Assembly: GCA_002869845.2 (NCBI GenBank)
Contig: NEWS02000004.1
Coordinates: 1,291,481-1,349,332, forward strand
Length of the DNA stretch: 57,852 nucleotides
Reading direction: 5' to 3'
Source of the DNA: Nitrospira sp. CG24B
Lineage (GTDB): Bacteria > Nitrospirota > Nitrospiria > Nitrospirales > Nitrospiraceae
In this document: one piece after another, positions 52,065 through 57,852 of the stretch
How the letters are laid out: each line of letters begins with the position of its first letter
Numbering within the stretch: position 1 is the stretch's first letter
Program-made: the position numbers and the translations under genes
The notes under the pieces: generated by a model
Database searches by the model: none
Seen by the model: the letters and a program-made list of their open reading frames with translations, nothing else
Told to the model about the DNA's origin: nothing

Positions 52065-52490
52065 TTAGCCTTGAATAACGACACCCATACTACGGGCAGT
52101 ACCTTCGATGATTTTCGTCGCCCCTTCCACATCAGCCGCGTTCAGATCGGCCATCTTCTTCCGGGCAATTTCGTCCAACTGTTGCCTGGTGATTTTCCCC
52201 ACCTTATCTTTCTGTGGCACACCAGATCCCTTGATGATCCCAGCGGCTTTCTTGAGGAGGTCAGACGCCGGGGGAGTCTTCATGATAAAGCTGAAGGTAC
52301 GGTCCTTGTAGACCGTAATGATGACAGGGATAATACTATCCCCGTCCTTCTGGGTCTTGGCATTGAACTGCTTACAAAACTCCATAATGTTGACCCCATG
52401 TTGGCCCAACGAGGGACCGACAGGAGGAGCCGGATTGGCCTTGCCAGCCGGAATTTGCAACTTGATCTGCGCCGAAACTTCTTTCGCCAT
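52065..52490 (-). CDS. rplK: 50S ribosomal protein L11
   Basis: L11 (141 aa) binds the GTPase-associated 23S region, the thiostrepton site, with L10. [20 protein letters not shown] begins it, followed by [20 protein letters not shown] with the proline-rich switch; [10 protein letters not shown] ends it. The ATG at 52490 is set by family length; an in-frame ATG 30 bases upstream is less likely. Confidence 0.96.
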   Translation of the reverse strand: MAKEVSAQIKLQIPAGKANPAPPVGPSLGQHGVNIMEFCKQFNAKTQKDGDSIIPVIITVYKDRTFSFIMKTPPASDLLKKAAGIIKGSGVPQKDKVGKITRQQLDEIARKKMADLNAADVEGATKIIEGTARSMGVVIQG

Positions 52491-52568
52491 GTCGCTCTCT
52501 TTCTCCTTCGCGATCGACACTCAACCTTCAGCCCTCACACGACTGAAGGCCGACATCGCCCGATCGGC

Positions 52569-53105
52569 TTAAATCCGTTCAACCTGCAAAAAGCCCAATT
52601 CCACAGGGGTCGACCGACCAAAAATACTCACCATCACCTTCACCCGACTATGATCCTGATCGACCTCCTCAACCACCCCATTAAACCCAAGAAAAGGCCC
52701 ATCGATAATGCGAACGTTATCGCTCTTAATGAACTTAACCTGCTCCCGAGGCTCGGCTTGACCCGCATCGACCTGCTTGAGCAAAGACTCCACCTCATCA
52801 CTGGTCAGAGGTGTCGGCACCGCGCCGCCCCCGACGAATCCAGTCACTTTTGGCGTCTCCTTGATCATCTGTACGGTGTCATCCCCCAACGGAGACTCCA
52901 ACTCCACAAGGACGTAGCCCGGATAGAACTTTCGTCGAGAGGTCCGTCGCTTCCCGTCCTTAATTTCAATGACGTCCTCTGTCGGAACGAGCACCTGCCC
53001 GAGCTTTTCAACAAGCCCCATTTGATTTGCACGCTCCATGAGGCTGGTCTTCACTCGCCCCTCAAAACCCGCGTACGTATGAATGACGTACCAGTTCTTT
53101 GTCAT
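52569..53105 (-). CDS. nusG: Transcription termination/antitermination factor NusG
   Basis: NusG (178 aa) binds RNA polymerase through its NGN domain and Rho or S10 through its KOW domain. The N-terminus reads MTKNWYVIHTYAGFEGRVKT; FYPGYVLVELESPLGDDTVQ is near residue 60, and the KOW domain has RIIDGPFLGFNGVVEEVDQD near 131. It lies between secE and rplK as in the canonical secE-nusG-rplKAJL order. Confidence 0.96.
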   Translation of the reverse strand: MTKNWYVIHTYAGFEGRVKTSLMERANQMGLVEKLGQVLVPTEDVIEIKDGKRRTSRRKFYPGYVLVELESPLGDDTVQMIKETPKVTGFVGGGAVPTPLTSDEVESLLKQVDAGQAEPREQVKFIKSDNVRIIDGPFLGFNGVVEEVDQDHSRVKVMVSIFGRSTPVELGFLQVERI

Positions 53106-53167
53106 GCACCACCCTCATGTCTTCGATGAATTACCGCCAACTTCCCCAATTCCTCGTCTCGCCAGAT

Positions 53168-53362
53168 TTAGATGAATTTCGCAACCAACCATGAAAGGAA
53201 TGAGTCAATGAGGGACAAATACAGAGACATTAGAATACAGAACACGATCACCACCGTCGTTGACCCGATGGTTTCCGCGCGACTCGGAAAGGAAACCTTT
53301 TTCAGCTCTGCCCGCACGTCCGTCACGAACAGCCGAATCGTCTCTGTCATACGCTTAAACAT
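53168..53362 (-). CDS. secE: Preprotein translocase subunit SecE
   Basis: SecE (64 aa) is the small form with one transmembrane helix (about residues 33-58, STTVVIVFCILMSLYLSLID), preceded by the conserved amphipathic stretch VRAELKKVSFPSRAET. It clamps the SecY channel. Its place between tRNA-Trp and nusG is the usual one. Confidence 0.93.
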   Translation of the reverse strand: MFKRMTETIRLFVTDVRAELKKVSFPSRAETIGSTTVVIVFCILMSLYLSLIDSFLSWLVAKFI

Positions 53363-53566
53363 CTGTGACTCCGTTGCCTAATCACGTCAATCCGAATGAC
53401 TGCCTCACACGCATCACCGCCCCCGCATCACGCCCAATCTGCCAGCTCCGATTGCAAGGCCAATTGATACTGCAATCCACTCCCACTATTACCCGCAAAA
53501 CACCTACAGGACTCACCCCGCATCGAGCTCAATTCCGGCAGCCCTCCGGACCGCGTACACGAGACT

Positions 53567-53641
53567 TGGCAGGGGCACTAGGATTTGAACCTAGACTCTC
53601 GGTTTTGGAGACCGATGTGCTGCCATTGACACTATGCCCCT
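53567..53641 (-). tRNA. trnW: tRNA-Trp (CCA anticodon)
   Basis: The minus strand folds as a standard tRNA: 7-bp acceptor stem AGGGGCA/TGCCCCT, D-arm with GTGT/GCAC, anticodon stem TCGGT/ACCGA enclosing CTCCAAA (anticodon CCA at 53606..53608), T-stem CTAGG/CCTAG with TTCAAAT, discriminator G, and an encoded CCA end. It lies between rpmG and secE, as in many bacteria where the order is tuf-tRNA-Trp-secE-nusG. Confidence 0.96.
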
Positions 53642-53721
53642 ACTTGAACGTAAGGTGTGAGTCATCAGCCAATCGGTGAGGCTCTCCACCCCGAACGATT
53701 CATCCCCCCTCGCGCCTCGGC

Positions 53722-53871
53722 TTATTTCACCTCTTTATGAGGCACGTGCTTGCGGCAGAACTTACAAAACTTGCTTCGCTCTAACCGATCCGGATCGTTC
53801 TTCTTGTTTTTCATGGTCGAGTAATTCCGCTGCTTGCAGAGCGTACAAGCCATGTTAATGATTTCACGCAT
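53722..53871 (-). CDS. rpmG: 50S ribosomal protein L33
   Basis: L33 (49 aa) is a small 50S protein near the E site. CTLC near residue 9 and CKFC near 36 form the zinc-binding (C+) version; [19 protein letters not shown] ends it. The ATG at 53871 (MREIINMAC) fits family length. It is now the first gene of the rif cluster, placed just after the remnant of tuf, and is likely transcribed from the promoter at 54248..54276. Confidence 0.93.
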   Translation of the reverse strand: MREIINMACTLCKQRNYSTMKNKKNDPDRLERSKFCKFCRKHVPHKEVK

Positions 53872-53952
53872 CGCTTTCTCCTCGATACAGACCGACAAGA
53901 TCGCAGCCAACACGCACTCTCGCGTTGGCTTACTTCCTGTCCACTTGCTTCG

Positions 53953-54038
53953 CTACGCCAGAATTTCCGTCACGACCCCCGACCCCACGGTCTTGCCGCC
54001 CTCACGCACGGCAAACCGCAACCCCTGATCCATCGCGA
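53953..54038 (-). pseudogene. tuf: Remnant of a second tuf gene (last 28 codons)
   Basis: These 86 bases match the 3' end of tuf (37603..37688) at 84 positions by direct comparison. They encode the C-terminus [13 protein letters not shown]...VVTEILA and a TAG stop, then break off abruptly at 54038, beyond which nothing resembles tuf. The place (upstream of rpmG/tRNA-Trp/secE/nusG) is exactly where many bacteria carry tufB. About 1.1 kb of coding sequence is missing. Because tuf copies are repeats that confuse assemblers, a misassembly is the main alternative to a true deletion. Confidence 0.9.
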
Positions 54039-54247
54039 AGATTTACAGTCTGCCCCCTTTGGCCACTTGGGTACCTGCCCGCGATACTTCATCGTTCTCG
54101 ATCAATCAAATTCTGCACACAAAAAACGCGCTCACCGACCAACCGCTCAACAAAGACAAGCAGACCTACCCGTGCACAGCTTTCTTCCTCAATCCTCAAA
54201 GATTGATTCGCTGAAGTGCTCGGACAGGCTAGGTTACGAAATGCTGG

Positions 54248-54276
54248 ATTCTATTGATGAACTTTCGTCATGTCAA
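54248..54276 (-). promoter_or_regulatory. Strong sigma-70 promoter upstream of the tuf remnant and rpmG
   Basis: On the minus strand TTGACA (54271..54276), a 17-base spacer and TAGAAT (54248..54253) form a near-consensus promoter. It sits about 210 bp before the tuf remnant and 380 bp before rpmG, so it was probably the promoter of the lost tuf copy and now drives rpmG, tRNA-Trp, secE, nusG and the genes beyond. The rest of 54039..54303 holds nothing recognised. Confidence 0.85.
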
Positions 54277-54303
54277 GAGGGGAATTCGGATCCGGTACTT
54301 TTT

Positions 54304-55218
54304 TTATTTTATCGTTCCCGCGGCAGCCTCACAGGAAGATGGCTGAGATGACCCAAATGATGCTTCCACCTCCTCAACAAAATCATACTGAAAACCGAGG
54401 ACTTGCTTCATCAAAGCCACGGCTTCCCGTAGTGTGAGCTGTGACGGTTTCGCCAAATATCGCTTCTGGGCAAGGCGTCGTTCTTCGGGATCTTCCGGGA
54501 CATAGTACCCTCTGAGCTCCACCTTCTCGAATGCCGTTTTGAGTCGCCGCATCCATCCATGAGCTTGTCCCCGCTCCTGAAACATGGATTTTCCGGTCTT
54601 GCGCTGTACCTCAAGCTGATTCCACACAGTCCAGCCAATAAAGACGGCCCATGTTTCATTCAGCGCCTCCCACGACTCGGCCTGCGTCAAGTAGCGCGAC
54701 TCCATTTCATACTGTCGCTGAACAATCGGGGCGATTTTCACTTCACTATAGCGACAGACTTGCTGCTCTCGAGCGAAGCCCAGCAGATCTTCTGAACGGC
54801 TACCGGCCTCACGAGATTGCCCCTCTATAAGGCTGAGATAATCCATATACGCATGAAACAGTTCATGATAGAGCACCTCCAGTTCCTTGTGCGTCATCTG
54901 GGCAAGCGGCTTGAGGACCCTCCCCGCAGCGTTAAAGGACAACGACCGGTTCAGGACCATCCGATGCTCTCCGGGATGGTACTCGGCGGCGTAGGTCCGA
55001 AGATCATCGAACTCAAACTGAATAAAGTCCGGTGGGAGCGCCTTCAGAAACTTCGTCGGCAACCGGACCCGTTCCGCGTCAGCGAGAAAACGCACCCACG
55101 TTTGGCCGGCACTGCCTTGCTGGTTCAGAGATGTGACGGATGCCTCGGCGAGAAAAGCTGGCCCGGACCAGCAGCACCACAATAATACGAGGAGCAATCG
55201 AATTGGGCGGTAGCTCAT
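54304..55218 (-). CDS. Exported protein with HExxH motif, putative zinc peptidase
   Basis: This 304-aa protein has an N-terminal signal (LLLVLLWCCWSGPAFLAEA, cleaved near residue 26). The motif LYHELFHAYMDY at about residue 116 is an HExxH zinc-peptidase signature, and a downstream ESWEALNETWAVFIGW segment (about 182-197) could supply the third, glutamate ligand, as in gluzincins. No specific family was recognised. The second half is charged and helical (ERGQAHGWMRRLKTAFEKVE), and the C-terminus is Ser/Ala-rich. It may cleave or bind envelope proteins, but activity is not shown. It ends close to the rif promoter and starts about 50 bp after the helicase stop. Confidence 0.7.
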   Translation of the reverse strand: MSYRPIRLLLVLLWCCWSGPAFLAEASVTSLNQQGSAGQTWVRFLADAERVRLPTKFLKALPPDFIQFEFDDLRTYAAEYHPGEHRMVLNRSLSFNAAGRVLKPLAQMTHKELEVLYHELFHAYMDYLSLIEGQSREAGSRSEDLLGFAREQQVCRYSEVKIAPIVQRQYEMESRYLTQAESWEALNETWAVFIGWTVWNQLEVQRKTGKSMFQERGQAHGWMRRLKTAFEKVELRGYYVPEDPEERRLAQKRYLAKPSQLTLREAVALMKQVLGFQYDFVEEVEASFGSSQPSSCEAAAGTIK

Positions 55219-55266
55219 GCGGATAGAAAACAGGCGTGATCCGTCACGACAACAAACTCACATCAA

Positions 55267-57291
55267 TTAATAGGGGTCTCGCGCCATTCCCCAATCCTCG
55301 CGTCCGCCCTCCTCTACCAATGCGAGGGTATCAAGCAGGTCCGAGGACACATGGTCCAGAAACCGTGAAGGCTTCGACAGCAACATCCCGCTGGTCTTGT
55401 CGTACACATTGATCGGATATGTCATAAATAAATGCCGTTTGGCTCGCGTGACGGCCACATAAAAAAGCCGCCGCTCTTCCTCCAGCTCATCATCGGCAAG
55501 AAAGGAATAGGCGGAAGGAAACCGGCCGTCGACCACCCAGATCACAAAAACACACTGCCACTCCAACCCCTTCGCGGAATGGATCGTCGAGAGTACGAGC
55601 CGTTCATCATCGCGATCCGGCGCTTCGACATTCACCGCACTCCCGTCCGGCGGTTCCAACGCTAAATCGGCAAGAAATTCGTCGATGCCATGGTACCCTT
55701 CGGCAATCGTATGGAGATGATCAAGATCCCTCGTGCGCTTAGGGTAATCGTCGTACTGGTCCTTGAGGATCGGGAGATAGTACTCGTAGATATGATTGAC
55801 CTGTTCAGCGGGTTGCCGATCGTCTGATCCAGCCAGACTCTCCAGCGTGTTGGCCAAGTTCTTGAGTCCCTGGCCGGAACGGCCGCTCACTCCGCGTAAC
55901 ACGTCATACGGCTGCTCCGCCTTCACAATCGCGGCGAGCAAGTCCTGCGCTTTCTTCGGTCCCACCCCTTCCACCAGCAGCAGCACGCGATGCCAGCTCA
56001 CCGTATCAAGCGGGTTTGCGACGACTCGCACATGGGCCAGCAGATCCTTGACATGGGCCGTTTCGATAAACTTCATCCCGCCGCGCTTAATAAAGGGGAG
56101 CCCCTTGCGGGACAGCTCGATTTCCAAATCGAAGGAATGGAAGCTCGAACGAAACAGGACCGCCACCTCATCCAGCGGCACCCCTTCTTCACGAAGTTCA
56201 AGAATCTTCTGCGCAATGAATCGCGATTGCGCATGTTCCCCGGCGGCTTCGACCAACGCCGGCAGCGGGCCATCGATCTTCCTGGTAAACAGACGCTTCG
56301 TATACTTCTCAGCCGCTTCATCGATAATGCAGTTCGCGAGGTTCAAGATCGGCTGGGTGCTGCGATAATTTTCTTCGAGTTTATAAATCGTCGTGCCGGG
56401 AAACAGTACTGGAAAGTCCATGATATTCTTGAAGGTCGCACCCCGGAACGCATAGATCGACTGCGAATCATCGCCGACCACCATTACATTCTGATGCATC
56501 GTCGCCAGCTGACGGATGACTTCGGCCTGCAACCGGTTCGTATCTTGATACTCATCCACAAGGATATAGCGATACTGGCTGGAAATGCGCGTGCGTGCCG
56601 CCTCATCCAACAACAGCAGTTGCCGCAGCATCACCAGCAGATCATCGTAATCCAACAGCTGTTTCTGTCGCTTCGCAGCTTGATACGCCTTCTGCAACCG
56701 GCCGAGATCTTCCGAATGATCCGAGAAATGGCTAAACTCCTCTAGAATAATCTCGTCGAGACTGCGCAGCGTGTTCTCGCTCTTGCTGATCATTTCCATA
56801 ATCGTCCCCTTGCGGGGAAACCGCTTATCTTTTTCGTTGAGCCCCAGCTGCGATCGCACCAACGCGATCAAGTCTTCCGCATCGCCGCGATCCAGAATCG
56901 TGAACCCAGGTTCAATGTCGACCGACCGGCCATTGCGGCGCAAGAGCATGTTCGCAACGGAGTGAAATGTCCCGCCGCAGACCCGCTGGCTGCTCGTTCC
57001 GATCAGATCGCCAGCGCGTTCCAACATTTCCTGTGCGGACTTCCGCGTGAACGTGAGCAGAAGAACGTTTGACGGGTCGACGCCCGAATCGATCAGATAG
57101 GCCACGCGATAGACCAGCGTGCGCGTCTTGCCGCTCCCCGCTCCCGCGATAACCAGCGACGGACCATCACCCGCCGTCACTGCCGCCAATTGCTGAGGAT
57201 TCAGCGCGGCCGCGTAGTCGATCGACAACGTGCGCGGCACGGCGTCCTCAGTAGGTCGCTTCAATACATAGGTTTTGACTTCTCGTTCCAT
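55267..57291 (-). CDS. UvrD/Rep-family superfamily 1 DNA helicase
   Basis: This 674-aa 3'-5' DNA helicase unwinds DNA in repair or replication restart. All motifs are visible: Q-motif LNPQQLAAV near residue 30, Walker A AGAGSGKTRTL near 49, motif II LVDEYQDTNRL near 243, motif III VVGDDSQSIYAFRGA near 270, motif IV LEENYRST near 308, motif V LSTIHSAKGLEWQCVFV near 562 and motif VI RRLFYVAVTRAKRHLF near 606. Length fits Rep/UvrD/PcrA (about 670-730); the short C-terminal tail lacks the extended PcrA/UvrD tail. The exact subgroup was not resolved. Confidence 0.92.
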   Translation of the reverse strand: MEREVKTYVLKRPTEDAVPRTLSIDYAAALNPQQLAAVTAGDGPSLVIAGAGSGKTRTLVYRVAYLIDSGVDPSNVLLLTFTRKSAQEMLERAGDLIGTSSQRVCGGTFHSVANMLLRRNGRSVDIEPGFTILDRGDAEDLIALVRSQLGLNEKDKRFPRKGTIMEMISKSENTLRSLDEIILEEFSHFSDHSEDLGRLQKAYQAAKRQKQLLDYDDLLVMLRQLLLLDEAARTRISSQYRYILVDEYQDTNRLQAEVIRQLATMHQNVMVVGDDSQSIYAFRGATFKNIMDFPVLFPGTTIYKLEENYRSTQPILNLANCIIDEAAEKYTKRLFTRKIDGPLPALVEAAGEHAQSRFIAQKILELREEGVPLDEVAVLFRSSFHSFDLEIELSRKGLPFIKRGGMKFIETAHVKDLLAHVRVVANPLDTVSWHRVLLLVEGVGPKKAQDLLAAIVKAEQPYDVLRGVSGRSGQGLKNLANTLESLAGSDDRQPAEQVNHIYEYYLPILKDQYDDYPKRTRDLDHLHTIAEGYHGIDEFLADLALEPPDGSAVNVEAPDRDDERLVLSTIHSAKGLEWQCVFVIWVVDGRFPSAYSFLADDELEEERRLFYVAVTRAKRHLFMTYPINVYDKTSGMLLSKPSRFLDHVSSDLLDTLALVEEGGREDWGMARDPY

Positions 57292-57368
57292 GAAGGTATT
57301 CGAAGAGAGTAGCCGCTAATTTCGTTATTCAGAAAGGGTCGTTGTATACCACACTCAACTTCCCTTTC

Positions 57369-57848
57369 CTATCCACCTGAGACCATCATCCACAGCTGAT
57401 AGACCAACCATATGATGAAGGCGATCATAAGTAGCAAGAGGGCCACCGTGCCCCCGATGATTCCGCCCACATAGAACCAATCGGTATGAGTCTCGCGGTC
57501 GGACTTCATCGCAGCCTCGCGGAGCAGCGCGGCATTTCTCGTATGACTCCGGAACCAGATCGAGAACAAATCGCCGACAATTGGAACAGCACCGACCGTT
57601 CCATTGATGAGCAGATTGAGACTCATGCGGGCCAGCACAATTCTGGGAAGCTGTAGGCGTGTCGCTAATCCAAGAATGATCGTGCCGATGAGATTGGCCA
57701 GAACATCACCGATGCCGGGAATCAGTCCGAGCAACGGGTCCAACCCGATGGACCACGACGTACCGGGTATCCTGATCGTGGCATCCATCACCTTGGCGAG
57801 CATGTCCGCAATGGTGATCAGATGCTCGCGCGCCTCATCACGCGGCAA
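57369..57848 (-). CDS. DUF4112 membrane protein, possibly cut by window edge
   Basis: This ~159-aa protein matches the DUF4112 family, with the conserved IPGTSWSIGLDPLLGLIPGI, GDVLANLIGTIILG and GAVPIVGDLFSIWF stretches. One strong transmembrane helix is near the C-terminus (about 130-152), with further amphipathic hydrophobic segments before it. The first possible start is a TTG at 57848, four bases from the window end, and the frame stays open to the edge, so the true start may lie outside. Function is unknown. Confidence 0.8.
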   Translation of the reverse strand: MPRDEAREHLITIADMLAKVMDATIRIPGTSWSIGLDPLLGLIPGIGDVLANLIGTIILGLATRLQLPRIVLARMSLNLLINGTVGAVPIVGDLFSIWFRSHTRNAALLREAAMKSDRETHTDWFYVGGIIGGTVALLLLMIAFIIWLVYQLWMMVSGG

Positions 57849-57852
57849 GACC

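Noticed and set aside
52059..53129. 356-codon plus-strand frame antisense to rplK and nusG
   Set aside because: Both minus-strand genes are certain; the antisense translation is His/Arg/Leu-rich and spans two genes and a spacer, as expected of a shadow frame.
42017..53871. Mobile elements, CRISPR arrays or phage genes within the array
   Set aside because: No transposase, integrase, direct-repeat array or phage-like gene was seen here or elsewhere in the window.

Overview
The window comes from a free-living Gram-negative-type bacterium and most resembles Nitrospira (phylum Nitrospirota). This rests on remembered protein-level features and gene order; no search was run. It has an LPS export set, a type IV pilus assembly operon, sigma-54, PII/glutamine synthetase, HDOD regulators and moderate-to-high G+C. 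Nearly everything lies on the minus strand. The only intact plus-strand gene is the HDOD-GAF gene at 261..1829; a decayed secreted-protein gene (7027..7429) is also on plus.

Layout. 1-7.0 kb: two convergent HDOD signalling genes, a Uup-type ABC-F ATPase, a TPR protein and a tandem-CBS protein. 7.0-11.3 kb: a pseudogene of a small exported protein, then (transcribed right to left) aroB, a nadE remnant, glnB and glnA. 11.4-16.7 kb: a tightly coupled pilMNOPQ operon led by a 70-aa MerR-like gene with a good promoter and closed by a clear terminator. 16.8-21.6 kb: lptC-lptA-lptB-rpoN-hpf-rapZ. 21.7-53.9 kb: one uninterrupted array for transcription and translation, read right to left as rpmG, tRNA-Trp, secE, nusG, rplK, rplA, rplJ/rplL, rpoB, rpoC, rpsL, rpsG, fusA, tuf, then the S10, spc and alpha clusters (with secY, adk, map, infA and rpmJ) to rplQ and a terminator. 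54.0-57.85 kb: a remnant of a second tuf gene, a strong promoter, an exported HExxH protein, a UvrD-family helicase and a DUF4112 membrane protein cut by the window edge.

The most unusual feature is that rplJ (L10) has no stop codon and runs in frame into rplL (L7/L12). The result is one 311-312 codon frame, while the rplL ATG and its ribosome binding site are kept. The ribosomal stalk base and stalk protein could therefore be made as a covalent fusion plus free L12 from the internal start.

Three other genes are visibly damaged. nadE has lost about two thirds of its middle with a frame change. A second tuf is reduced to its last 86 bp next to a near-consensus promoter. A surface-adhesin-E-like gene carries an in-frame TGA just after its signal peptide. 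These may be real gene decay, or errors of an assembled (possibly metagenomic) consensus; both readings are given where relevant. All starts were chosen by eye from ribosome binding sites and family length, and no alignments were computed.
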